The notes below the pieces were generated by a model. That model did not search any database and was not told the DNA's origin. It was given only the letters and a program-made list of their open reading frames with translations. Below, piece after piece: positions 1 to 7,624 of a stretch of DNA of 64,000 nucleotides. The translations under genes and the position numbers were made by a program. The stretch's first letter is position 1, and each line of letters starts with the position of its first letter. Source of the DNA: Streptomyces sp. V3I7 (GTDB lineage: Bacteria > Actinomycetota > Actinomycetes > Streptomycetales > Streptomycetaceae); NCBI RefSeq assembly GCF_030817495.1, contig NZ_JAUSZK010000001.1, forward strand, positions 3,203,001-3,267,000. The letters are read 5' to 3'.

Positions 1-471
1 GAGGCACGCGCGCACGCGCGCGCCGGTGACGCGCAGGCGGCCGGCGGGGCGCTGCGCGCGTCCGAGGGCTGGCTGGAGCGCGCCCGTGACGGCGACCACG
101 ACCCGTCCTGGCTCGGCTTCTACTCCTACGACCGCTTCGCCGCCGACGCCGCGGAGTGCTACCGCGACCTGAAGGCACCGCGCCAGGTCCGCCGCTTCAC
201 CGAGCAGGCGCTGTCGAAGCCGACGGAGGAGTACGTGCGCTCGCACGGGCTGCGCCTGGTCGTCTCGGCGGTCGCCGAGCTGGAGTCGGGCAACCTGGAC
301 GCGGCGTGCGAGCAGGGCGTGCGGGCCGTGGAGGTCGCCGGGCGGATCTCGTCGGCGCGGACGACGGAGTACGTCAAGGACCTGCTGCACCGGCTGGAGC
401 CGTACGGCGACGAGCCACAGGTGGTGGAGCTGCGCGAGCGGGCCCGGCCCCTGCTGGTCGCCCCGGCGTAA
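1..471 (+). CDS. C-terminal part of TPR-like regulatory protein (truncated by window edge)
   Basis: The reading frame is open from base 1 to a TAA at 471, so only the last 156 residues are present. What is visible is all-helical and Ala/Leu/Glu rich, with spaced aromatic residues ([28 protein letters not shown]) typical of TPR-like repeats in the C-terminal half of Streptomyces XRE/regulatory proteins. No DNA-binding domain can be seen because the N-terminus lies outside. By position it would match the sporulation-associated regulator upstream of trmB in S. coelicolor, but that is inference from synteny. Confidence 0.7.
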   Translation, partial: EARAHARAGDAQAAGGALRASEGWLERARDGDHDPSWLGFYSYDRFAADAAECYRDLKAPRQVRRFTEQALSKPTEEYVRSHGLRLVVSAVAELESGNLDAACEQGVRAVEVAGRISSARTTEYVKDLLHRLEPYGDEPQVVELRERARPLLVAPA

Positions 472-563
472 CCCCGCCCGATCCCCTCGGCGGCGCGGCA
501 CTCCCCGACGTTTCAACGCGTTGTCAGTGGCGCAGTGCACTATCGAGGTGGGAGGTGGTGCGG

Positions 564-1772
564 GTGCCCGAGGTTGCGTACGACTGTGACGTGCTGGTGG
601 TCGGCGGTGGGATCGTCGGTCTGGCGACGGCGTATGCGATCACGCGCGCCGCGCCGGGCACGGCGGTGACGGTCCTGGAGAAGGAGCCCGGTCCCGCCCG
701 GCACCAGACGGGACGCAACAGCGGCGTCATCCACAGCGGGATCTACTACCGGCCCGGTTCCCTGAAGGCGCGGTACGCGGTGCGGGGCGCCGCGGAGATG
801 GTGAAGTTCTGCGCCGAGTACGGCGTCGCCCACGCCGTCACCGGCAAGCTGATCGTCGCCACGGACCGCGCGGAGCTGCCCCGGCTGCACGCCCTGGTGC
901 AGCGCGGCCGGGAGAACGGGATCCCGGTGCGGGAGCTGGGCCCCGCGCAGATCATGGAGCACGAGCCGCTGGTCCGCGGGCTCGCGGCGATCCACGTCGG
1001 GACGACGGGCGTGTGCGACTTCACCAGCGTCGCCCGGACGCTGGCCCACGCGTCCGGCGCCGAGATCCGGTACGGCTCGCGGGTCGTGCGCGTGGACCGG
1101 CGCCCGGAGCGCGGGGTCGCCGTGCTCACCTCGGGCGGCGACGTCGTACGGGCGCGGGTGATGGTGAACTGCGCCGGCCTGTACTGCGACGAGGTGGCCC
1201 GGCTGACCGGGGACGACCCCGGGGTGCGGATCGTGCCGTTCCGCGGGGAGTACTACGAACTGGCCCGGCCCGAGCTGGTGCGGGGCCTGGTGTATCCAGT
1301 GCCTGACCCGGCGTTCCCCTTCCTCGGGGTCCATCTGACGAAGGGCATCGACGGCGGCGTCCACGTCGGCCCGAACGCGGTCCCCGCGCTGGCCCGCGAG
1401 GGGTACGGCTGGAGCGTCGTACGCCCCCGGGAGCTGGCCGGGACGCTGGCGTGGCCCGGCGCGCGGGCGCTGGCCCGCCGGCACTGGCGCTACGGCGCGG
1501 GCGAGCTGCGCCGGTCGGTGTCGAAACCGGCGTTCGTGGACGCGGTGCGCCGACTGCTGCCGGCGGTGGAGAGCCGCGACCTGGTGCGCGCGGCCCCGGG
1601 CGTACGGGCCCAGGCGGTACTGCGCGACGGCACCCTGGTGGACGACTTCCTGATCCACGAGGCGCCCCGCGCCGTCCACGTGCTGAACGCGCCGTCCCCG
1701 GCGGCCACGGCCTCCCTGCCGATCGGGCGGGAGGTGGCGCGCCGGGCGCTGGCGATGCTGGGGGAGCTGTGA
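564..1772 (+). CDS. lhgO: L-2-hydroxyglutarate oxidase (FAD-dependent DAO family)
   Basis: Predicted to oxidise L-2-hydroxyglutarate to 2-oxoglutarate, a metabolite-repair reaction. The 402-residue protein opens with a Rossmann FAD motif (VVGGGIVGLA, about residues 12-21), then an ELEK-type ribose-binding acid (E39-K40) and RNSGVIHSGIYY (51-62), the signature of the LhgO/YgaF branch of the DAO family. Length fits the family (about 400). The frame is open far upstream because of GC bias; I chose GTG 564 because GGGAGG lies 8 nt before it, while the GTGs at 555 and 558 are too close to that site. It stands alone, 71 bp before trmB. Confidence 0.85.
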   Translation: MPEVAYDCDVLVVGGGIVGLATAYAITRAAPGTAVTVLEKEPGPARHQTGRNSGVIHSGIYYRPGSLKARYAVRGAAEMVKFCAEYGVAHAVTGKLIVATDRAELPRLHALVQRGRENGIPVRELGPAQIMEHEPLVRGLAAIHVGTTGVCDFTSVARTLAHASGAEIRYGSRVVRVDRRPERGVAVLTSGGDVVRARVMVNCAGLYCDEVARLTGDDPGVRIVPFRGEYYELARPELVRGLVYPVPDPAFPFLGVHLTKGIDGGVHVGPNAVPALAREGYGWSVVRPRELAGTLAWPGARALARRHWRYGAGELRRSVSKPAFVDAVRRLLPAVESRDLVRAAPGVRAQAVLRDGTLVDDFLIHEAPRAVHVLNAPSPAATASLPIGREVARRALAMLGEL

Positions 1773-1828
1773 CGCGGTCGACGCCGCCCGGGGCGGCCCG
1801 AGCCCGGGGTACGCGGTCCTCGCCCACG

Positions 1829-1834
1829 TAAAAT
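1829..1834 (+). promoter_or_regulatory. -10 element of trmB, very short leader
   Basis: TAAAAT sits 9 nt before the GTG start of trmB, so transcription would begin at or within a few bases of the start codon. A GAGG at 1836-1839 could act only if the leader is longer than this spacing suggests. No convincing -35 is visible. Confidence 0.45.
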
Positions 1835-1843
1835 CGAGGCACT

Positions 1844-2686
1844 GTGTCTGACTCCGTGAACTCCCCCGAAACCTTCGGCGCCACCGGTACGGCCGACGCG
1901 CCCGGCACCGCGCTGCCCGCCTCCGGTGCGCCCGTCCAGCAGGTCCGGGCCAAGGGGGAACCGCGGTTTCCCGACGGTCCGCAGCCCGATCCCGCCGGTT
2001 CGCACTTCGAGCGGCGGATCCGCAGCTTCCAGCCGCGGCGGAGCCGGGTGACCACGGGACAGGCGGACGCGCTCCAGCGGCTGTGGCCGAAGTGGGGGCT
2101 GGACATCGACGGTCAGCGGGTCCTCGACCTGGGCGAGCTGTTCGGCAACGACCGGCCCGTCGTGCTGGAGATCGGCTTCGGCATGGGCGAGGCCACCGCG
2201 CAGATGGCCGCCGGCGACCCCGGCACCAACATCCTCGCCGTCGACGTGCACACCCCGGGGCAGGGCAACCTGCTGGCCCTCGCCGAGCGGGGCGGGCTCA
2301 CCAACGTCCGCGTCGGCAACGGCGACGCGATCATCCTGCTCCGCGAGATGCTGCGCCCCGACGCCCTCGACGGGCTGCGCGTCTACTTCCCCGACCCCTG
2401 GCCCAAGAAGCGCCACCACAAGCGGCGGCTGATCCAGCCGGAGTTCCTCGGCCTGGCCGCCACCCGCCTCCGGCCGGGCGCGATCGTGCACTGCGCGACC
2501 GACTGGGAGCCGTACGCCGAGCAGATGCTCGAGGTGCTCGGCGCGCACCCGGACTTCGAGAACACCGTGCCCGGGGGCGGTTTCGCACCCCGGCCCGCAC
2601 ACCGGCCGCTGACCCGTTTCGAGGGGCAAGGACTGGACAAGGGACATGTGGTGAACGATCTGCTGTTCCGTCGCGTGGAGCGCTGA
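1844..2686 (+). CDS. trmB: tRNA (guanine-N7)-methyltransferase
   Basis: Transfers a methyl group from S-adenosylmethionine to N7 of G46 in the variable loop of tRNAs. The 280-residue protein carries the SAM-binding motif VLEIGFGMGEA (about 107-117), the acidic ribose site DVHTPG, and the TrmB signature PDPWPKKRHHKRR (about 183-195) that contacts tRNA. It has a roughly 60-residue polar N-terminal extension (Pro/Gly/Ala rich) compared with the E. coli enzyme, common in actinobacteria. Start GTG 1844 follows a TAAAAT -10 at only 9 nt. Confidence 0.95.
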   Translation: MSDSVNSPETFGATGTADAPGTALPASGAPVQQVRAKGEPRFPDGPQPDPAGSHFERRIRSFQPRRSRVTTGQADALQRLWPKWGLDIDGQRVLDLGELFGNDRPVVLEIGFGMGEATAQMAAGDPGTNILAVDVHTPGQGNLLALAERGGLTNVRVGNGDAIILLREMLRPDALDGLRVYFPDPWPKKRHHKRRLIQPEFLGLAATRLRPGAIVHCATDWEPYAEQMLEVLGAHPDFENTVPGGGFAPRPAHRPLTRFEGQGLDKGHVVNDLLFRRVER

Positions 2687-2759
2687 GGAGTCGCTGAGGA
2701 GTCGCTGACCGGGGCGGCGCCGGGGACCGCGGACCGTTCCCGTCCCGGACGGCCGGGCC

Positions 2760-2815
2760 GGTCGTCGGTCGTCGGTCGTCGGTCGTCGGTCGTCGGTCGT
2801 CGGTCGTCGGTCGTC
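2760..2815 (+). repeat. 8 perfect tandem copies of a 7-bp unit (GGTCGTC)
   Basis: Eight uninterrupted copies of GGTCGTC fill the gap between trmB and the PrsW-family gene, ending 32 bp before the -10 element at 2847. The unit length is not a multiple of three, so the array is not a relic of a repeated peptide. It is a candidate variable-number tandem repeat. Confidence 0.95.
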
Positions 2816-2846
2816 CATTTGTTCCCCCGTTGTCAGAGTCGATCAC

Positions 2847-2852
2847 TAGAGT
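2847..2852 (+). promoter_or_regulatory. -10 element of a probable leaderless promoter for the PrsW-family gene
   Basis: TAGAGT is followed by 7 nt and then the GTG at 2860, the spacing of Streptomyces leaderless transcripts. No good Shine-Dalgarno is present. The tandem 7-mers lie where upstream promoter contacts would be. Confidence 0.55.
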
Positions 2853-2859
2853 CGATGCC

Positions 2860-4257
2860 GTGGCCACCCTCCCGCCCTGCCCGACGCCGCCCACCGGTCC
2901 CGACGGTCCCAGCGACCACGGGGCGCGGCGGCACGCGCACTGGTGGCAGCGCCGGCGGGTGCGGTGGGCGGCGCTGATCACCCTGCTCGCGCTGTCCGGG
3001 CTGGTCATCCTCGCGCTGGTGCGGGAGCAGACCGGTACGGAGGGGTTCCTGGTCGGGCTGGGGCTCGCGGTGCTGCCGGTGCCGCTGCTCATGGCCGCCT
3101 TCCGCTGGCTGGACCGGGTCGATCCCGGCCCCTGGCGGAACCTGATCTTCGCCTTCGCCTGGGGAGCCTGCGCGGCGGCTCTGGTCGCGATCATCGCCAA
3201 CACCTTCGCCACCCACTGGATAGCCACGGCGACCGCCGATCCCTCGGGCGCCCACACCGTCGGCGCCACCGTCGTAGCGCCGATCGTCGAGGAGTCCGCC
3301 AAGGCCGCGGCCGTCGTCCTCGTGTTCGTCTTCCGCAGACGGGACTTCACGGGAATCGTCGACGGGGTGGTGATAGCGGGCTTCACCGCCACCGGCTTCG
3401 CCTTCACCGAGAACATCCTCTATCTCGGCACCGCCTTCGGCACCGACCAGCTCGCCGGCCACAGCGGGATCGTCTCGGTCACCGCCGCCACCTTCTTCGT
3501 GCGCGTCGTCATGTCCCCGTTCGCGCACCCCTTCTTCACCGTGCTCACCGGCATCGGCTTCGGCATCGCCGCGCAGGCCGCCGCCCGGCAGCGCACGCGC
3601 CGCGTCCTGCTCCCGCTGTGCGGGCTGCTGCTCGCGATGAGCATGCACGCGCTGTGGAACGGCTCGGCCTCCTTCGGGGCGCTCGGCTTCCTCGCCGTGT
3701 ACGCCGCCTTCATGGTCCCCGCGTTCGGTGTGCTGACCTGGCTGGTGATCTGGACCCGCCAGCGCGAGCTGCGCACCGTCCGCGACGAGCTCCCGGCCTA
3801 TGTCATGGCGGGCTGGATGAGCCCGGCCGAGCCGTTCGCGCTGGGTTCGATGGGCGCGCGCCGCGCGGCCCGCGACTACGCCCGCCGCTACCTGGGCAAG
3901 CCGGGGGCGCGGGCCGTGGCGCAGTACGAGGCGTACGCGACGTCCCTGGCGTTCCTCCGCCACCGCGGCCGGCTCGGCCGGGCGGGGCCCGACTTCGTCC
4001 TGCGCGAGCGGCAGTTGCTGACCGAGCTGTGGAACCGGCGGCAGGTCGCGCGCCCGGCCCTGGAATACGCGGCCCGGATCTCGTCCCCCGTACGCGTGCC
4101 CCCGCAATGGCCGGGGCACGGGATACAGCAGGGCGGTACGGCATACGGAGTGCAGCAGGGCGGTACGGCGTACGGGGCGCCGGGCGCGTACGGATACCCG
4201 TCGGGTCCGGGGAGGTATCCCGGACCGTTCGTCCACCACAACCCGTACCGGTCGTAG
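2860..4257 (+). CDS. PrsW family intramembrane metalloprotease
   Basis: Multi-spanning membrane protein of 465 residues with about eight hydrophobic segments in the first 290 residues. The PrsW core is visible: EES (in APIVEESAKAAA), FTENILY, and two His-containing motifs (SPFAHPFFT and SMHALWN) that form the metal site of this CPBP-like family. PrsW proteases cleave membrane-bound anti-sigma factors; no anti-sigma gene is adjacent, so the substrate is unknown. The last 160 residues are a cytosolic tail ending in Gly/Tyr/Pro-rich sequence with a duplicated QQGGTAYG unit. GTG 2860 is preferred (leaderless -10 at 2847); TTG 2830 is an alternative adding 10 residues. Confidence 0.85.
   Translation: MATLPPCPTPPTGPDGPSDHGARRHAHWWQRRRVRWAALITLLALSGLVILALVREQTGTEGFLVGLGLAVLPVPLLMAAFRWLDRVDPGPWRNLIFAFAWGACAAALVAIIANTFATHWIATATADPSGAHTVGATVVAPIVEESAKAAAVVLVFVFRRRDFTGIVDGVVIAGFTATGFAFTENILYLGTAFGTDQLAGHSGIVSVTAATFFVRVVMSPFAHPFFTVLTGIGFGIAAQAAARQRTRRVLLPLCGLLLAMSMHALWNGSASFGALGFLAVYAAFMVPAFGVLTWLVIWTRQRELRTVRDELPAYVMAGWMSPAEPFALGSMGARRAARDYARRYLGKPGARAVAQYEAYATSLAFLRHRGRLGRAGPDFVLRERQLLTELWNRRQVARPALEYAARISSPVRVPPQWPGHGIQQGGTAYGVQQGGTAYGAPGAYGYPSGPGRYPGPFVHHNPYRS
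4120..4175 (+). repeat. Two tandem ~27-bp units encoding IQQGGTAYG / VQQGGTAYG
   Basis: Near-identical units starting at about 4124 and 4151 encode the repeated Gly/Tyr-rich peptide in the C-terminal tail of the PrsW-family protein. Confidence 0.8.
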
Positions 4258-4369
4258 CCGCGCACCTCCTGCCCCGGGAAAGTCCCGGGAAACGCCGGAC
4301 CGGCAGCCCTGACGTCGGGGGGTTGCCGTCAGGACCGCCGGTGACCGGGGGAGCGTGCGAAAGGAGCGG

Positions 4370-5419
4370 TCAGGGGTTGACGCCCTTGCCGCGCAGCCAT
4401 GCCATCGGGTCGATGCCGATGGGCTGGCCGTCCGGGTGGACCTCCAGGTGGAGGTGCGGGCCGGTGACGTTGCCGGTGGCGCCGACGCGGCCGATGACGT
4501 CGCCGGTGGAGACCTTCTGGCCGACGCTGACGTTGATCGACGACTGGTGGCAGAACCACAGCTCGGTGCCGTCGTCCAGGGTGAGGACCGTGCGGTAGCC
4601 GTAGGAGCCGGCCCAGCCCGCCTGGGTGATGGTGCCGCTGTGGATGGCCTTGATCAGCGTGCCCGTGGGAGCGGCGAAGTCGAGACCGGTGTGGTAGCCG
4701 GAGGACCACATGGAGCCGGCCTGCCCGAAGAGGCTGGTGAGCGTGTACGAGGAGGTCGGCAGCGCGTACTGCTTGGCGAGCTCGGCCAGCCGGGCCGCCT
4801 CGGCCGCCTTCTTGGCCTGGGCCTCCGCCTGCTCCTTGGCCGCGGCCGCCTTGCTCGCGGCGGCCTGCTCCGCCTGAGCGGCGGCGTCGGCGACCTGCTT
4901 GTCGGCGGCGGCCACGGCAGCGGCGGCGGCCTTGCTTTCCGCCTGGCCCTGCTGCTGCTCGGCCTGGGCCATGATCCGGTTGCGCAGCGCCTCACCGGCG
5001 TCGCCGGCATCTTCCGCGTTGTCGGTCCCGGTCATGCCCACGGAGCTGAGCGCGGTCGCGGAACCCTGGGGAGCGGAGGGCTCGTCCTCCAGCAGGGAGC
5101 CGACGGCCGGCAGGTGGGACACGGGCAGGTCGGGCATGGAGATCGAGACCGGCGGCTTGCCGGCGTGCGCGCTGGCCATGCCGCCCGCGCCGACGGCGGC
5201 CATGACGCCGACGCCCAGAACGGTGGAGCTGCGGGCGAGCCCGCCGCCGCGCTGCTTGGCGACGCGGTGCCGGCCGCGTACCGGACGAGTGGAGTCCTCG
5301 GTCGGGTTCCACTCCTCCCAGGGGCCCTCGTCGGTGGAGTAACTGCCGTAGCCGAACGCCTCGGTGCCACGCTGACTCGGCACGAAGGGGGCTGCTGGGG
5401 CGGGCCGGTTGGACGCCAC
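4370..5419 (-). CDS. Secreted M23 (LytM) family cell-wall peptidase
   Basis: Predicted peptidoglycan endopeptidase acting outside the membrane. Of 349 residues, the first 70 are polar, followed by a hydrophobic stretch (about 73-90, ending GMASAHA) that looks like a non-cleaved or late signal segment. Residues about 140-230 are an Ala/Glu/Lys-rich coiled coil. The C-terminal LytM domain (about 235-345) has the zinc ligands in HTGLDFAA and HLHLEV. GTG 5419 has AAGGAG 9 nt upstream. The gene sits behind a ydaO riboswitch, so cyclic di-AMP is expected to control it, as known for several Streptomyces cell-wall hydrolases. Confidence 0.92.
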   Translation of the reverse strand: MASNRPAPAAPFVPSQRGTEAFGYGSYSTDEGPWEEWNPTEDSTRPVRGRHRVAKQRGGGLARSSTVLGVGVMAAVGAGGMASAHAGKPPVSISMPDLPVSHLPAVGSLLEDEPSAPQGSATALSSVGMTGTDNAEDAGDAGEALRNRIMAQAEQQQGQAESKAAAAAVAAADKQVADAAAQAEQAAASKAAAAKEQAEAQAKKAAEAARLAELAKQYALPTSSYTLTSLFGQAGSMWSSGYHTGLDFAAPTGTLIKAIHSGTITQAGWAGSYGYRTVLTLDDGTELWFCHQSSINVSVGQKVSTGDVIGRVGATGNVTGPHLHLEVHPDGQPIGIDPMAWLRGKGVNP

Positions 5420-5439
5420 GCGGGCGTGCTCCTTTCCTT

Positions 5440-5606
5440 CCGTCGCCTACCGGGTTAGCTGACGGGTTCGGAGCAGGAAGGTCTCCTACGCGCGTATACC
5501 TGCCGTGTTTCCACGGCGATATCCGCGTGATTCACCCCAAGGTGGTGGTTCCCCGGTTCCCTCGCGGGATTCGGCGCGTGCGCACGGAGCCGCCTCTTGT
5601 GACGGC
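5440..5606 (-). promoter_or_regulatory. ydaO/yuaA (cyclic di-AMP) riboswitch
   Basis: On the minus strand the leader carries the diagnostic ydaO blocks in order: a P1 5' arm CCGTCAC, GGGGAACCACC, TTGGGGTGAATC, and the 3' block CCGAACCCGTCAGCTAACC followed by GGCGACGG that closes P1. It ends about 20 nt before the start codon of the M23 peptidase. In this class c-di-AMP binding usually turns expression off. Recognition is from consensus, not from a covariance search. Confidence 0.88.
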
Positions 5607-5872
5607 TGGGACGACCGCGCTGCGTTATCGAACGTTAATAGACCCGCGGGGGAGATTCCAAGCCGTTCCTCTTGATCGTCAAGGTTTGCAGGGGTGGACT
5701 TACGAGCCATCACCGGCGAAACCCGGGCGACTTGACCACCCCTCAGCGAAGCCCGGGCAAACCTTTGCCGTCTGACGGTATGTCAGTTGTTACGCGGAGG
5801 GCTCCGGATCACTCACATTCAGTGATGGAGCCCGTACGGGGGTGGGGTTGCAGTCGGCGGCCCAGGAAAACA

Positions 5873-5912
5873 CTCAGGGCCGGAATCCATGATCTGGATT
5901 CCGGCCCTGAGT
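5873..5912 (-). terminator. Terminator of the initiator tRNA
   Basis: Perfect 17-bp stem (CTCAGGGCCGGAATCCA arm) with a 6-nt loop, followed on the minus strand by GTGTTTTCC. It lies 6 nt downstream of the tRNA 3' end. Confidence 0.85.
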
Positions 5913-5918
5913 CTTCAG

Positions 5919-5992
5919 TAGCGGGGACAGGATTTGAACCTGCGACCTCTGGGTTATGAGCCCAGCGAGCTACCGAGCTGCTCCACCCCGCG
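5919..5992 (-). tRNA. Initiator tRNA-fMet (CAT)
   Basis: Full cloverleaf with anticodon loop CTCATAA. Three consecutive G-C pairs in the anticodon stem (GGG/CCC) and the unpaired first position of the acceptor stem (C1 opposite T72) mark it as the initiator rather than the elongator. CCA is not encoded. Confidence 0.95.
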
Positions 5993-6101
5993 TCGTTGAA
6001 ACCAGTGTACGTCATCCGCGGGACCGAATGCACACGCGTTCCGCGCGGGCCCCGACCAGCCCGGGAAGCCGGCCGCGATCGGCCCGTGAAGCGGGCCGCG
6101 A

Positions 6102-7232
6102 TCAGCCCAGCAGGTGGCCGTTCGGCTCCTTGGCCGGGGCCTCGTACTCGGGCAGGACGACGACGTCGGCGCCCCCGGCCGCGAGCAGCCCGCTCCCGTC
6201 GGCGCCCGGGACGAACGTGTCCGGCTCGCGCCAGGCCGTCACCACCCGGCGTACCCCGGACTCAAGGATCAGCCGGGCGCAGGGAGCGGGGCGTGAGGCG
6301 CGGCGGGCGCAGGGTTCGAGGCTGCTGTACACCGTGGCGCCGGCGAGCAGCGGATCACCGGGCTCGATCTTCGCGAGGGCGGCCTCCTCGGCGTGGACCA
6401 CCGGGTCGTCCCCTTCCCGGGAGTACCCGCGGGCCAGCTCCGTCCCGTCGGCCGCGACCACGACCGCGCCCACGCTGAACGCCGTGCGCGAGGGCGGGCA
6501 CAGCGCCGCGAGCTCGCAGGCGATCCGCATCCAGTGCCGGTCGGCGGCGATGACCGTCTGTCCGGCGCCGGGGGCGGTCGGCTCGTAGCGCATCAGGACG
6601 ATGTCCTCGATGCGCCGCGACTCCAGGAGGCGCAGGCGTCCGGCCTGGTAGTCGCCCGGCCCGAACAGCCGGGGCGCCTTCGGGTCGCCCACGAGCAGCG
6701 GGGCGAGGACCAGCTGGAGCTCGTCGGCGAGGCCCTGGCGGAGCAGCTGCGTGTGGACGGCCCCGCCGCCCTCGACCATCAGACGCCGGACCCTGCGCAC
6801 CTCGTACAGGTGCGTGAGCAGGGCCCGCCAGTCGAGGTCGGGGCCCAGCGCGACGATGTCGGCCGCGATGCCCAGCCCCCGGGCCCGCTCCGCGCCGCGC
6901 TCGGTCGTGCAGAGGAGCTTCTCGCCGCCGGTGTGCCAGAACTTCGCGCCCGGATCGAGGTCGCCGGAGCCGCTGACGGTGACCTTGAGCGGGTACTCCG
7001 TCTTCCCGGCGGCGACCCGGGCCGCCCGGCGCGCGGGCGCGTTGACCAGGAGCCGAGGGTTGTCGGCGCGGATGGTGCCGGCGCCGACCAGGATCGCATC
7101 GACGGACGCCCGCACCTCGTCGACCCGGTCGAAGTCGGCCGGACTGGAGAGCAACAGCCGCTCGGGACCGGTGTCGTCCAGGTAACCGTCGAGGGAGACG
7201 GCGGCGGAGAGGAGGACGTACGGGAAGGGCAT
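6102..7232 (-). CDS. RibD-like bifunctional protein with reversed domain order (reductase then deaminase)
   Basis: 376 residues. The N-terminal two thirds (about 1-230) is a RibD-C/dihydrofolate-reductase-like domain (SAAVSLDGYLDD, GAGTIRADNPRLL, MVEGGGAVHTQLL). The C-terminal part is a cytidine/RibD-type deaminase with zinc ligands HAEE and [12 protein letters not shown]. In classical RibD the deaminase comes first, so this is a circularly rearranged fusion; both activities of riboflavin biosynthesis (deaminating and reducing the pyrimidine intermediate) look intact from the motifs. No other rib gene is nearby, so the substrate could differ. ATG 7232 has GGAGG 6 nt upstream; the open frame beyond it runs into decayed repeat DNA. 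Confidence 0.8.
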   Translation of the reverse strand: MPFPYVLLSAAVSLDGYLDDTGPERLLLSSPADFDRVDEVRASVDAILVGAGTIRADNPRLLVNAPARRAARVAAGKTEYPLKVTVSGSGDLDPGAKFWHTGGEKLLCTTERGAERARGLGIAADIVALGPDLDWRALLTHLYEVRRVRRLMVEGGGAVHTQLLRQGLADELQLVLAPLLVGDPKAPRLFGPGDYQAGRLRLLESRRIEDIVLMRYEPTAPGAGQTVIAADRHWMRIACELAALCPPSRTAFSVGAVVVAADGTELARGYSREGDDPVVHAEEAALAKIEPGDPLLAGATVYSSLEPCARRASRPAPCARLILESGVRRVVTAWREPDTFVPGADGSGLLAAGGADVVVLPEYEAPAKEPNGHLLG

Positions 7233-7282
7233 CGGCGTCCTCCGGGCGAGGAGAAGGGCGGGTGGTGCGAGGCGCATCAAAC

Positions 7283-7480
7283 CTACCGGGAGAGCCGACG
7301 CCTTCGGCCGCTGGCCAGGGCCACCGGACGGGACGCGAACCGGGGCCACCGCCGTGGGACAGGCGGTGGCCCGAGGCCGACAGACCCGTACGCGGTGCGC
7401 TGGGACGCCAGGGCGGAATTCGCCTGGGCGCCCGCCCGCGTCCGTACCACCGGTGCCGGAGGCCGCGGGCACGGATGGCT
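7283..7480 (-). pseudogene. Decayed tandem copy of the 3' end and terminator of the neighbouring zinc-ribbon gene
   Basis: This segment matches 7492-7745 in order: gene-end coding sequence (SGTGGTDA in the minus frame), the stretch containing GCGCACCGCG, a terminator hairpin, and ACCTACCGGGAGAGCCGACG. Compared with the intact copy it lacks about 58 bp that include the last codons and stop. The offset between copies is about 209 bp on one side and 267 bp on the other, which is what such a deletion would produce. Confidence 0.75.
7343..7372 (-). terminator. Terminator hairpin in the decayed copy
   Basis: Perfect 11-bp stem GGGCCACCGCC / GGCGGTGGCCC with an 8-nt loop. It is the duplicate of the hairpin at 7553-7582. 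Confidence 0.6.
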
Positions 7481-7552
7481 GCGCCGAGCAGACCTACCGG
7501 GAGAGCCGACGCTCTCGGCCGCCGGCCAGGGACGCCAGACGGAACACGAACC

Positions 7553-7582
7553 GGGCCACCGCCGTAGGAGAGGCGATGGCCC
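7553..7582 (-). terminator. Terminator of the zinc-ribbon membrane protein gene
   Basis: GGGCCACCGCC / GGCGATGGCCC, one mismatch, 43 nt past the stop codon of the gene to its right (minus strand). No T-tract, as usual in Streptomyces. Confidence 0.6.
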
Positions 7583-7624
7583 GGGGCCGATTAAGCAGTG
7601 CGCGCGGTGCGCTGGGGCGTCAGG

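Noticed and set aside
2760..2815. CRISPR-like array
   Set aside because: The units are contiguous 7-mers without spacers.
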